Below, piece after piece: positions 25,492 to 32,985 of a stretch of DNA of 32,985 nt (the stretch's first letter is position 1; every line of letters begins with the position of its first letter). The position numbers and the translations under genes are program-made. Location of the stretch: the NCBI GenBank assembly GCA_002728755.1, contig PBVT01000012.1, positions 1-32,985 of the forward strand, read 5' to 3'. The stretch comes from Myxococcales bacterium. Its GTDB lineage: Bacteria > Myxococcota_A > UBA9042 > UBA3505. The notes under the pieces were generated by a model, which made no database searches, was not told the DNA's origin, and worked only from the letters and a program-made list of their open reading frames with translations.

Positions 25492-25518
25492 GGTATGTGT
25501 TCGAACCGGAGACATACC
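25492..25518. repeat. Inverted repeat with central GTTCGAAC between argS and the small-protein operon
   Basis: GGTATGT at 25492-25498 and ACATACC at 25512-25518 form a perfect 7-bp dyad. Its centre holds the 8-bp palindrome GTTCGAAC (25499-25506), which also occurs twice in the operator array at 25976-26001. It lies 42-59 bp beyond the stop of the 40-codon gene. Confidence 0.4.
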
Positions 25519-25542
25519 ACCAGGCCGAAGACCTGATGGTAC
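25514..25542 (-). other. UUCG-capped hairpin downstream of the 40-codon gene
   Basis: Read on the minus strand, ACCATCAGG at 25540-25532 pairs with CCTGGTGGT at 25524-25516, including one G-U pair. A C(UUCG)G tetraloop with one bulged U closes it, and a U-A pair plus a G-U pair extend the base. It begins about 18 nt after the TAG at 25562-25560. No T-run follows, so it may be a 3'-end stabiliser or a Rho-assisted stop rather than a classical terminator. Confidence 0.4.
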
Positions 25543-25559
25543 TCTCCGTTATTCGTGAC

Positions 25560-25682
25560 CTATCGGCCTACCTTTGCCGCAATGGCACCAAGTACATTGC
25601 CCACCTGGTACAACACCCAGACTCCACCACCTGCGATAGCGAAGTCAGCGACTGCATCAAAAATAATTTTTACGTCAGCCAT
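25560..25682 (-). CDS. 40-residue small hydrophobic membrane protein
   Basis: This short gene was found by reading the minus strand: ATG at 25682-25680, stop TAG at 25562-25560. AGGAGG lies 9 nt upstream of the ATG, one of the best ribosome-binding sites in the window. The product begins 'MADVKIIFDAVADFAIAGGG' and ends 'GAIAAKVGR'. Residues about 11-37 are hydrophobic with a Gly-Gly-Gly hinge, so it is probably a membrane-embedded or amphipathic peptide. It lies 57 bp downstream of the 68-residue membrane-protein gene and shares its promoter. No family is recognised; a holin- or toxin-like peptide or a small subunit of a membrane complex are possible but unproven. An open frame on the opposite strand (25497-25772) is judged a shadow. 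Confidence 0.65.
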   Translation of the reverse strand: MADVKIIFDAVADFAIAGGGVWVLYQVGNVLGAIAAKVGR

Positions 25683-25739
25683 AACGGATTCCCTCCTGGA
25701 AGGTTACTGGTAAACGGAAAACCAACGAACACGACCGGG

Positions 25740-25946
25740 TTATCCGTCGTTGTTCTGTTTGCTCGAGTTTGAGCCGGATATCGAACGTCCGGACCCTTTT
25801 GAGCCTGGGCCAGTCAATGACGCATCGACATTGTCGATGAGTCGAGACAATTTATAGAGAACAAACGTCGCCATCCCCGTAAGAACGACGATGCTTACAA
25901 AGACCATGAACTGCGTAAGCACTCCCAAATGGCCAAGGTATGCCAT
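25740..25946 (-). CDS. 68-residue single-span membrane protein
   Basis: The product is 68 aa from the ATG at 25946-25944, with GGAGG 5 nt upstream; the TTG four codons earlier falls inside this ribosome-binding site and is rejected. The N-terminus 'MAYLGHLGVLTQ' leads into one transmembrane helix at about residues 10-31 ('VFVSIVVLTGMATFVLY'), then 'KLSRLIDNVDASL' and a Gly/Ser/Asn-rich tail. The positive residues after the helix suggest a cytoplasmic C-terminus. It is the first gene behind the promoter at 26011-26040 and the palindromic array, and precedes the 40-codon gene. No homologous family is recognised. Confidence 0.65.
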   Translation of the reverse strand: MAYLGHLGVLTQFMVFVSIVVLTGMATFVLYKLSRLIDNVDASLTGPGSKGSGRSISGSNSSKQNNDG

Positions 25947-25975
25947 GATGCCCTCCAAATCCCTTCAGGTTTCCC

Positions 25976-26001
25976 TTCGAACGCGTTCGAACGCGTTCGA
26001 A
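25976..26001. promoter_or_regulatory. Perfect 26-bp palindromic array: three TTCGAA sites separated by CGCG
   Basis: TTCGAA occurs at 25976-25981, 25986-25991 and 25996-26001, each separated by CGCG. The whole 26 bp equals its own reverse complement, with a period of 10 bp (about one helical turn). It starts a few bases downstream of the predicted transcription start (about 26004) and ends 30 nt before the ATG at 25946. The position suits a cooperative repressor operator, and the RNA could also fold on itself in the leader. Confidence 0.6.
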
Positions 26002-26010
26002 CGGACGGAC

Positions 26011-26040
26011 AGTATAAGCCGGATCAAACGCTTTCATCAA
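26011..26040 (-). promoter_or_regulatory. Sigma70-like promoter of the small membrane-protein pair
   Basis: On the minus strand TTGATG at 26040-26035 (-35, 4 of 6) and TATACT at 26016-26011 (-10, 5 of 6) are 18 bp apart. Transcription would start near 26004 and enter the palindromic array at once. The spacing and -10 quality make it one of the clearest promoters in the window. Confidence 0.6.
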
Positions 26041-26096
26041 CCGAGCAGCAACAACCGGTAAACATTCAGGAAAGGTGGGGCTAGCAGGAGCGTTCA

Positions 26097-26915
26097 CTAG
26101 TATTCCAGGGAGAGCCCCGCGGCGGGCATCAATACCAGGCCTCCAAGATCCGTTTCTTCTCCGAGGATCGTGGGGTTGGCCGTCAGATGCATCGCTGTGA
26201 TTTCGGCGAAGACGAAGGCGTATTTGTAGCCGAACGAGGCACCGACGAGCCCTCCGACATAATGGAAGCCATGGTCTACGTTCAGGGTGTCGTCAATATT
26301 CGTTATCTTCGCGTCGATTTTGACCTTGGAATAGATGTATTTCGGTCCGAACCAATACCGACCCATGGAACCAAAGGTACCACCGAAAAGGATGGGGATA
26401 TGAACATCGTATCGACTGAAGTCCTCTACTTTGATCTTCTCAAGGAGGTCGAAGACAACTCCTTTCATCAGGCTTTTGGATACGCCAATCGAGATGGCAC
26501 CCGTTAGAGCTTTCTCGTTCAGGAACCGGAATTTTGCGTCGACCTTTGCGCTGGCTCCCGAGTAGTAGATTCCTGCGTCGAGGTCATCACGGATTCCATA
26601 TCGGGCGATAAGTACGGGTTGGGGAGTCATGAGACCGTTAAAGCCAAGGCCAACCGCGGCGTTCAGTAGATCACGTTGTTGTTCGTCCGTGGGGACGAAA
26701 TTGGGGTCCGCGAGCAGAGAGGCTTTGATATCGTCCTGGATATCTTTCGCGGTATCGACAGCATTTCGTAGCTGACTGGCAGGAATCGGAACTTCGAGCC
26801 CCATGCTGAGATGAAAAGCTCCCTCTTTCAGCGTTTGCGCTGGCTGCAATGTGCTTATGGACGAGGCGCAGCTTAGAAACAACAGGGAGAGCAGGAGGAT
26901 AGGCGTACGCATCAT
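26097..26915 (-). CDS. Outer-membrane-type lipoprotein, predicted beta-barrel
   Basis: The product is 272 aa (ATG at 26915, or the next ATG three bases later). 'MMRTPILLLSLLFLSC' is a lipoprotein signal with C16. After a helical stretch around residues 48-80, many short amphipathic beta strands with aromatic ends follow ('DLDAGIYYSGASAKVDAKF', 'GSMGRYWFGPKYIY', 'YVGGLVGASFGYKYAFVFAE'), and the chain ends in 'AAGLSLEY' with a C-terminal aromatic residue as in outer-membrane barrels. No enzyme motif is visible. It lies 33 bp after the MATE gene and is the last gene of the TPR-rsmI-MATE group. An outer-membrane structural or transport role is inferred. Confidence 0.7.
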   Translation of the reverse strand: MMRTPILLLSLLFLSCASSISTLQPAQTLKEGAFHLSMGLEVPIPASQLRNAVDTAKDIQDDIKASLLADPNFVPTDEQQRDLLNAAVGLGFNGLMTPQPVLIARYGIRDDLDAGIYYSGASAKVDAKFRFLNEKALTGAISIGVSKSLMKGVVFDLLEKIKVEDFSRYDVHIPILFGGTFGSMGRYWFGPKYIYSKVKIDAKITNIDDTLNVDHGFHYVGGLVGASFGYKYAFVFAEITAMHLTANPTILGEETDLGGLVLMPAAGLSLEY

Positions 26916-26948
26916 TTCTCTTGGTTGAATGGCGTGTTACTTGCTGTT

Positions 26949-28418
26949 TTATGTCGATGTCTCTGGCTCTTGCAATAATTGAGACCGTGTGTCGGCGAGA
27001 GTATTAAAGTCCAGGAAATAGACGGCGAGATAACTCCAGACAGCCTTTCCTATATTGGTGATTACCAATGCCATGATAATCGCCATGAATCCTTGTGCCA
27101 TTCCATCCGAGAGGCCAGGAACAGCGGATGTAAAGCCCATGGCAAAGGCGATGCCTTCCCCAAACTGGGGGAACCCAAAGTACAGTGCCGCTGCGATCGG
27201 AATACGGAGAAGGTTCATAACTACACTGATCATCATGGGAACCTCGGAACGACCCGTCCCGATCAGGACTCCTTCAAAACAGGTGTCGATGGCCACCAGG
27301 AACATGGTGAAGCCCATCCAGAGCAGGTAGGAGACACCAAGGGATTGGGCGGCTGGATCCTGAACAACCAGAGGCATGGTCCAATGGGCGGTGAGGGCCA
27401 TGGCGATGCCCACCAATTGGACCATAATGATACTTTGGCCAACGGCACTCCAGGCGACCTTTCGGGCGCGATCTGCCATCCCCGCTCCGACACATTGGCC
27501 AACGGCGACAGAGGCGGCGACATGGAAGCCGACACATACCGCCCATGCGACCCATTCGATACCCCGTAGACTGGCACCAAAGGCCGCCTGTGCGGGACCA
27601 TCCATGACACTGGCGATACGGTTCAAAGCAATAAAGGCGAAGCCATACACAATGGAGATAAACGAGGCCGGTATGCCGATTCGTAGAATTTCACGCACAC
27701 TCTCTCGGCGAGAGCCGCTCGTTGTGGTCGTTGTCTGATTCCTGGCATCCCGTCGAATAATACGTCCCAGGAACACCATCGCGACAGCAGTGGTGATGGT
27801 ACAGGAGAGGATCGTGGCCCATGCGGCCCCGACAACATCGAGCTCCGGTCCGCCCAGCCAGCCAAGCACCAGGATACCATTCAAGAGTGTATTCAAGAGG
27901 AGTACGGTTCCTTCCATGTAGACCGGAACGGTGGTGTACCCCATGCCTCGAAACGTACCGGTAACCACATGAAGCATCATGAGGGCTGGGAAGCCCAGGA
28001 ATAAGGCGCGCATATATCGAACACCATATTCGTGTGCATCGTCAGGTAGATGGAGAATACGTACGAATTCTTCCGTCCAGAAAAAGCCAACGGTCGTAAT
28101 AAAGAGGCCGATGCAGAGGGCTATAAGGTAGGCGGTCTCCAACATCCTCTTTCGGCGTCGGTAATTTTTCGCTCCGGTTAACTGTGCGGCCATGGTGTGG
28201 GTCCCGATGGACACGATCTGACCAATACCGAAGATCAACACCAGGATACCGAAGCAGGCGCTGATTGCCTCGGTCATGGCGAGAACATCGAGACGAGCGA
28301 TGAATAAGAAGTCGTTGAAGCCGTGCGCTGTATGAAGAAGAGCCTGAAGAATGGCCGGTATGGCGATTAAACGAACGATTCTTCGGGGCGGGCCGACCGT
28401 CGCATCCACCCGATTCAT
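26949..28418 (-). CDS. MATE-family multidrug/toxin efflux transporter
   Basis: The product is 489 aa with about 12 hydrophobic segments in two homologous halves. 'NDFLFIARLDVLAMTEA' near the N-terminus, 'GIGQIVSIGTHTMAAQLTGA' and 'AASVAVGQCVGAGMADRA' are the paired MATE signatures. The family exports cationic or amphipathic compounds using Na+ or H+. The length is slightly above the usual 450-470. The ATG overlaps the rsmI stop (ATGA), so it is translationally coupled to it. The substrate cannot be told from sequence. Confidence 0.9.
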   Translation of the reverse strand: MNRVDATVGPPRRIVRLIAIPAILQALLHTAHGFNDFLFIARLDVLAMTEAISACFGILVLIFGIGQIVSIGTHTMAAQLTGAKNYRRRKRMLETAYLIALCIGLFITTVGFFWTEEFVRILHLPDDAHEYGVRYMRALFLGFPALMMLHVVTGTFRGMGYTTVPVYMEGTVLLLNTLLNGILVLGWLGGPELDVVGAAWATILSCTITTAVAMVFLGRIIRRDARNQTTTTTSGSRRESVREILRIGIPASFISIVYGFAFIALNRIASVMDGPAQAAFGASLRGIEWVAWAVCVGFHVAASVAVGQCVGAGMADRARKVAWSAVGQSIIMVQLVGIAMALTAHWTMPLVVQDPAAQSLGVSYLLWMGFTMFLVAIDTCFEGVLIGTGRSEVPMMISVVMNLLRIPIAAALYFGFPQFGEGIAFAMGFTSAVPGLSDGMAQGFMAIIMALVITNIGKAVWSYLAVYFLDFNTLADTRSQLLQEPETST

Positions 28419-29293
28419 TCGTCGCCATCCAGAGCGAGGATTAAGGCCAGGACCCAGCGTTTGGGCTGACCCGTTAGTTCACCCAGAATCCGTTGTGTGT
28501 CGCGTCGACTCAATCCTCCGGCCAACATAGCTTTGGCTGCGGTCCGAATTCGCTCTTCGGTCTCCGGAGAAACCTCTGCCTTCTTGGATGGTGGTGTCCA
28601 AAAAGCCAGGCTGACCTCCCCTCGTAGATTTTCATGATGGTCCAACTCGTCCGCCAGCTCTACAACCGGCAGACGAAGAAGTTCTTCGAATTCTTTGGTC
28701 AGCTCTCGGCCCATCAACGCGATAGCGTCGGGTTGTATATCCGCTGCGAGACGAACGACATCACGTACATCCCGGGCCGGAACAAAGGCTACGACCACCG
28801 ATCCAGGTGAAAGGTTTTGTGCGAGTATCTTTCGTTGTGGTCCGCTCGTCTTGGGAAGAAAACCGAGGAAGGTATAGGTATGACTCGGGAAGCCTGATGC
28901 GGAGAGCAGAGCGGCGGGGGCGCTGGGACCGGGGATGGGAGATACCCGAAAGCCCGCTTCGAATACGGCAGCGGTAACTTTGCTCCCTGGATCGGAGATG
29001 GCCGGTGTTCCCGCGTCGGAACAAAGGCCGATGCGATCGCCCGACTGTAGTCGGTGTAGGATCTCCTGAATTCGTTTGTCTTCATTATGGGAATGAAGAG
29101 AGCGAAGCTCTTTACAGGGGATACCCAGGTACTTGAGCAGGTTCGAAGTATTCCGGGTGTCTTCACAATATAGACAATCGATTTCTGCCAACAGCTTTCT
29201 GGCTCGTGGCGAGAGATCGTCCGCGTTACCCAGCGGAGTTGCAATGATGAGCAAGGTGCCGGGGGAAATCGTGTCTGCGTGTTTGGAGCTCAC
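28415..29293 (-). CDS. rsmI: 16S rRNA (cytidine1402-2'-O)-methyltransferase
   Basis: The product is 292 aa. It uses S-adenosylmethionine to 2'-O-methylate C1402 in the decoding centre of 16S rRNA. Diagnostic motifs of this tetrapyrrole-methylase-fold family are 'LLIIATPLGNADDLSPRA' at the N-terminus, 'IDCLYCEDTRNTSNLLKYLG', 'GLCSDAGTPAISDPG' and 'IPGPSAPAALLSASGFP', followed by 'TFLGFLP'. The start is a GTG whose GTGA overlaps the TGA of the TPR gene, so translation is coupled. Length is normal. Confidence 0.95.
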   Translation of the reverse strand: MSSKHADTISPGTLLIIATPLGNADDLSPRARKLLAEIDCLYCEDTRNTSNLLKYLGIPCKELRSLHSHNEDKRIQEILHRLQSGDRIGLCSDAGTPAISDPGSKVTAAVFEAGFRVSPIPGPSAPAALLSASGFPSHTYTFLGFLPKTSGPQRKILAQNLSPGSVVVAFVPARDVRDVVRLAADIQPDAIALMGRELTKEFEELLRLPVVELADELDHHENLRGEVSLAFWTPPSKKAEVSPETEERIRTAAKAMLAGGLSRRDTQRILGELTGQPKRWVLALILALDGDE

Positions 29294-32200
29294 TTGGTCT
29301 GTGCGTCGATGCTGCGACGTGCCTCCATCTGGCTATCGCTCAGCATCCAGCGAACCAACTCACGAATACGTTCACCTGCGGATAGGCTACCAAGGGTCGT
29401 ACCGTAGCCTGCCTGAATTACCTGCTTGGAAATACTGAGGTTATCACCAACCAGTTGGCCAGCGCGTGTAGCGGCGACTTCGACATCGTTCAGATAGTAA
29501 TCGATGAGTTTCATCTCGTCGTGGTCTCCAAGAGCTTCGACAAGTTGTCGGAGACGGTCTTCATCGGTGTGGGTGATGTCTTGCCGCATCTGCTCCGCGG
29601 CTTCCAGAATGGAGTCCCCACCACTCGCGGGTTTATGGCTCGGGTTGGCGCAAACCTTGGCGACTTCAAGTAGCCCCTGGAGTCGAGATGGCCCATAGAT
29701 GGAGGCCAGCACATGCATGGGTAGGAGCAGGGCAAGATGTTTCCCTAGAAGATAGGCCAATTCGGATTCGCTTTTGCCCGTCAGCATGTCGGTACCTACC
29801 GATATGCATGGGGGTACAACGGGTTCCAGCGCGATACCGGACTCATTGGGGCGCCGGTAGAGCTGTACTTCACCGAGTCCCAGTACATCTGTCACTCGAC
29901 GTAGGACGTTGGCCAGCATTTCCTTACCCTCGGCGTCCACCCGGTCCTTTTCGCTTAGACCTACCGATTTCAGGTCCTTGGCCTCCAACCAGCCACCAAG
30001 TACCCGATAGACGATGGCGTAGACTTCACCCAGTACGGCTGTTGGGCCGGGCGGGATGAGGTGTTGTTGCCAGCTGCCGAGATCGAGTCGGTGTTTCGCC
30101 GCGACCATCGAGGCGGGTACATGCTCGTCATGATAGGCGAGTACCTGCTCGTCGTGATCTTGCAAGATGAACAGAATCTGGGCAGCCACTCGTACGGTCT
30201 CGAGATCGCCGGCCTTGTTCGCTGTGTTGAATAAGGCGCGCAACGCCGAGGAGTGTCCTGGGTTAATACGCGCAAGTCGGCGCAAGACACTAACGACCAT
30301 TTTGAGATCACCGAGATGCCCATAGAGGTCGGCTAGAATTTCCAGGGTTGGGATATGGTCCGGCTCGGTCTTCAAGGCCAACTCGAAGGCGTCTGCGGCG
30401 TACCGGAGATCTCCAAGGCGTGAGCGGTAGATCTCACCAAGGCCCGTAAACAGCTTGAAGGCGATTCCCGCCATATCGTCTCGGCCGCGAACACGTTCCA
30501 GCATTCGACGATAGTTTTGCTCTTGTGCGGTCCAGTCACGTGACTCGGTCAGGATCGTATCGATAAGAGCGAAGGCATCGAGTCGATGGGGATCCATATC
30601 CAGAGCCTGGTTCAGAAGATCCACGGCGAGCGCCTGATCACCAAGATCCTGTGCGAGCTTGGCTGCCGATTCGATATAGCCGTATTTCAAGGCTGTATCG
30701 TCTTCAATATGTGCAAGGGATTCCAGGGCACGGATAGCGTCGCTGGTGCGTTCCTGGCTGCGATAGAGTTTCAAGAGTTCAATACGAGCGGCGCGTCCTT
30801 CACCGTAGGTCTGAACCGCTTCTACGAGTAGACTCTCGACACGATCGACATCGTTGAGTTTCTCACCGGCGATCTCCACCATATTCAGGAGGATATTATA
30901 TTTTTCGAGTTGGGATGATTTCAGGCCCGTAAGGGTTCGTAAATCATCCAGAGCGCCCTCGTAGTCACCGTAGCGGGTGGACAATTCGACCATATCCGAG
31001 ATGACCTGCTCATTGCCCGGATCCAGAGCGATAACCTCCAGCAGATGTTCCCGCGCAAGGTCATTATCTCCATTCCCCAGGTAGATCTCTCCCAGAATCT
31101 GGTGCGCCATTTTCCGGTCGTTGAGGTTGAGGGGGATGCCTTCGTCCAGCACGGCCTCTACACAGGACTGGGCCAGGGAATTCTGGCCTTGCTGATGGGC
31201 GAGATCTCCGACGATCAGGCGAGCCGCTGAATTCGAGGGGTCGAGCTCAATAACCTTCTGGTAATGGTCCAGGGCCGACGTGGGATCGAGAAGATGGCGT
31301 GCGGTAGCACCCAGCAGACCATAGGCTTCGGACAAGGCCGCTGTGGCATCCGGTCGTTCACTGAGCGTTGCGACGAGGACGGATAGCAGGGGCTCTGCGT
31401 CCACGTATTTTTCCTGGGAGAGGTATAGAAGAGCCAGATTTCGGATCACTCCAGTGTGTTCCGGCTCTTTCTCCAAAGCGGATTCATAGAGGGAACGAGC
31501 GGTGTCCGTGTCCTGCTTGTGTTCTGCGAAGCGCGCCAACTTGAACATAGCGTGCGCGGATTGTTCGTCCGTGGTGGCGATGTTCGAAAGGGATGTGAGC
31601 ACTTGCTCTAGCTGGTCTTCGTTGCCGAGCGCTTCGTGAATGTCGGAGCGTAAGACCAGGCCTGCGAAGGTGTTATCGTCGGCGGATTGGGTGGATTCCA
31701 GTACTGCCAGCGCGTCGGCGCTGTTCTCCAGGTCTCCATGGAGGATCTCCGCCAGGACGAACCCGACCCGTGCACGTAGGCCTTCCTCACTTGTATTGGC
31801 CATTAGGCGTTTCAGGAAGATCGCCGCCTGACCCGCATCTCCGATGCTTTCGTTAAGGCGACACCATGCAGTAAAGGGCTCGATGCCGTCGGGTTGATGA
31901 CCCAGGATTTCCTCATAGGTCTGGATGGCATCTTCCGCCGCCTGAAGCTCCTCTTGCTGTAGATGAGCGATGCGTTCCAGAAGACTCACCTTCTGATCTA
32001 CATTGTCTGTCCGGCCGACCAGTCCACGATAGACGTAGATCAGCTCTTCATGTTGACCCTTCTCCGTGTGGATCCGCTGTACAGCGGCTAAAGCGTCTTC
32101 GTCTTGTGCATGGGCTGAAAGGGCCTGGTTATAGGCGTCGATAGCGCCGTCCGAATCGGACTGTGCTTCGCGCACGATACCCAGATTTCGACAGACCTCT

Positions 32201-32985
32201 GCCCGAGCCTGCGGATCATTTTCCACCAGCGCCCATCGCTCGTAGACCTCTCCGAGGGATGACCAGTCCTCCAGGCCCCCGAAGGCCGCTTCCAGAAGTC
32301 GGTAGCAGCTTAGATCCGATGGGTTCAGAGCGGACGCCTGCTCGAAGGCTTCGGCGGCCTTGGATACATTATCCAACTCCTCGAGTTGTACGTTCCCCAT
32401 CATCTTATAGAGCTCCGCCTGTCGGGCTGGATCCACGTCGATGAGTCGTTCCAGTGTAACCACGAGTTTCTCGTAATTTCCGATGTGCAGGTACAGCCGT
32501 TCCAAGGCGACCAATGCGTCTTTATCCGACGCGTCGAGGTCAACGATCTGTTCATGGACTGCGATAGCCCCATCCATATCGCTACGTTTTTCTTCGCAGA
32601 TCGTGGCGCGGCGGCGTGCTACTCCGATCTTGATATAGACGTCTTCCTGGCTATCTCCCAGTTGACCTAGAGTTTGCACCAGCTCTTCCCATCGCCCAGC
32701 GTCTTCGAGGTGCTCACAGTAGGCTTCTAGCAAGACTACATTGGGACCCACATCGGATAGAGTGGTCTCAAAGAGCTGTAGAGCCCAATCAACGTCGTTA
32801 TTTTCTTTCGCCGAGGTCTCCGCAAGGAGCGCTACACGTTCGATACGCGCTTCCACGTCCAGGGCCTGGGCCGAGGCTGCACCGACCTGTAGGAGTCCCT
32901 GGAATTCTCCGACCTGTCGCGCTTCCTGCAGGGCGGAATGGAACAGGCTCTCGTCTTCTGCATCGGCCCCTACCGCTTCAAGCAG
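29290..32985 (-). CDS. Large tetratricopeptide-repeat protein (N-terminus outside window)
   Basis: The frame is open without stops from the stop at 29290 to the window edge, at least 1,231 residues; the GTG at 32856 is internal. Residues over about 900 positions are tandem TPRs of the 34-residue type, for example 'ALDHYQKVIELDPSNSAARL', 'AREHLLEVIALDPGNEQV' and 'AFELALKTEPDHIPTLEILA', a scaffold for protein-protein contacts. The C-terminal roughly 280 residues are different: 'VQLYRRPNESGIALEP', 'CISVGTDMLTGKSESELAYL' and 'LGKHLALLLPMHVL' resemble an M48-type peptidase core in which HExxH has become GKHLA, so it is probably inactive. It is the first visible gene of the group with rsmI, a MATE transporter and an outer-membrane lipoprotein. 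Its function is unknown. Confidence 0.85.
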   Translation of the reverse strand: MLEAVGADAEDESLFHSALQEARQVGEFQGLLQVGAASAQALDVEARIERVALLAETSAKENNDVDWALQLFETTLSDVGPNVVLLEAYCEHLEDAGRWEELVQTLGQLGDSQEDVYIKIGVARRRATICEEKRSDMDGAIAVHEQIVDLDASDKDALVALERLYLHIGNYEKLVVTLERLIDVDPARQAELYKMMGNVQLEELDNVSKAAEAFEQASALNPSDLSCYRLLEAAFGGLEDWSSLGEVYERWALVENDPQARAEVCRNLGIVREAQSDSDGAIDAYNQALSAHAQDEDALAAVQRIHTEKGQHEELIYVYRGLVGRTDNVDQKVSLLERIAHLQQEELQAAEDAIQTYEEILGHQPDGIEPFTAWCRLNESIGDAGQAAIFLKRLMANTSEEGLRARVGFVLAEILHGDLENSADALAVLESTQSADDNTFAGLVLRSDIHEALGNEDQLEQVLTSLSNIATTDEQSAHAMFKLARFAEHKQDTDTARSLYESALEKEPEHTGVIRNLALLYLSQEKYVDAEPLLSVLVATLSERPDATAALSEAYGLLGATARHLLDPTSALDHYQKVIELDPSNSAARLIVGDLAHQQGQNSLAQSCVEAVLDEGIPLNLNDRKMAHQILGEIYLGNGDNDLAREHLLEVIALDPGNEQVISDMVELSTRYGDYEGALDDLRTLTGLKSSQLEKYNILLNMVEIAGEKLNDVDRVESLLVEAVQTYGEGRAARIELLKLYRSQERTSDAIRALESLAHIEDDTALKYGYIESAAKLAQDLGDQALAVDLLNQALDMDPHRLDAFALIDTILTESRDWTAQEQNYRRMLERVRGRDDMAGIAFKLFTGLGEIYRSRLGDLRYAADAFELALKTEPDHIPTLEILADLYGHLGDLKMVVSVLRRLARINPGHSSALRALFNTANKAGDLETVRVAAQILFILQDHDEQVLAYHDEHVPASMVAAKHRLDLGSWQQHLIPPGPTAVLGEVYAIVYRVLGGWLEAKDLKSVGLSEKDRVDAEGKEMLANVLRRVTDVLGLGEVQLYRRPNESGIALEPVVPPCISVGTDMLTGKSESELAYLLGKHLALLLPMHVLASIYGPSRLQGLLEVAKVCANPSHKPASGGDSILEAAEQMRQDITHTDEDRLRQLVEALGDHDEMKLIDYYLNDVEVAATRAGQLVGDNLSISKQVIQAGYGTTLGSLSAGERIRELVRWMLSDSQMEARRSIDAQTK

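Noticed and set aside
25490-25545. tRNA-like look of the sequence around GTTCGAACC after argS
   Set aside because: The T-arm-like string is not followed by an acceptor stem or CCA, and no D-arm or anticodon stem can be folded around it.
25497-25772. 91-codon plus-strand open frame after argS
   Set aside because: It overlaps both small minus-strand genes, which have strong Shine-Dalgarno sites, a promoter and coherent hydrophobic segments; this frame has none of these.
25976-26001. Reading the TTCGAA array as a LexA/SOS box
   Set aside because: Known boxes use GAAC-N4-GTTC or GTTC-N7-GTTC; here the spacings are 2 and 6, so identity with LexA cannot be claimed.

Overview
The window looks like chromosomal DNA from a Gram-negative, Myxococcota/Bradymonadota-like ('deltaproteobacterial') organism. 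This is an inference from four things: many predicted lipoproteins and outer-membrane-type proteins, Cys-rich 'CGDGxxxxxExCDDGN' repeats typical of that group, a eukaryotic-type Ser/Thr kinase with a C-terminal membrane anchor, and a mevalonate-route isoprenoid operon with a class II HMG-CoA reductase and a type 2 IPP isomerase. No rRNA, tRNA, IS element, phage gene or CRISPR array was seen. Both window ends fall inside genes. No gene-free stretch exceeds 300 bp.

Layout. (1) 1-7657, + strand: surface and secreted proteins. These are a 5'-truncated leucine-rich/Cys-rich protein carrying a recently duplicated module, a C39-like peptidase lipoprotein, a small secreted basic protein, a MerR-type regulator, and a large FG-GAP lipoprotein fused to a chlorophyllase-like alpha/beta hydrolase that ends in a strong terminator. 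(2) 16937-9647, - strand: a tightly packed seven-gene operon, in order phosphodiester glycosidase, idi2, class II HMGR, mevalonate kinase, diphosphomevalonate decarboxylase, phosphomevalonate kinase and polyprenyl synthase. It covers HMG-CoA to polyprenyl diphosphate. HMG-CoA synthase and thiolase are not in the window. A DUF4832-type lipoprotein (9561-7789) follows with its own promoter. (3) 17118-18368, + strand: the kinase, divergent from the isoprenoid operon. (4) 23598-18375, - strand: a four-gene envelope operon of a small secreted Cys-rich protein, a barrel-fused SppA protease, a membrane protein and a Cys-rich lipoprotein. (5) 23759-25459, + strand: argS. (6) 25946-25560, - strand: two very small membrane-protein genes, one only 40 codons, behind a good sigma70-like promoter whose start site is covered by a perfect 26-bp palindrome. 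(7) 32985-26097, - strand: a large TPR protein (truncated by the window edge), rsmI, a MATE transporter and an outer-membrane-type lipoprotein.

Many adjacent starts and stops overlap (ATGA, GTGA, TGATG or 8-nt overlaps), which implies translational coupling. The most system-like unexplained element is the small membrane-protein pair at 25.5-26.0 kb with its palindromic operator. Other points of interest are the glycosidase heading the mevalonate operon, the beta-rich domain fused to SppA, and the hydrolase fused to FG-GAP repeats.
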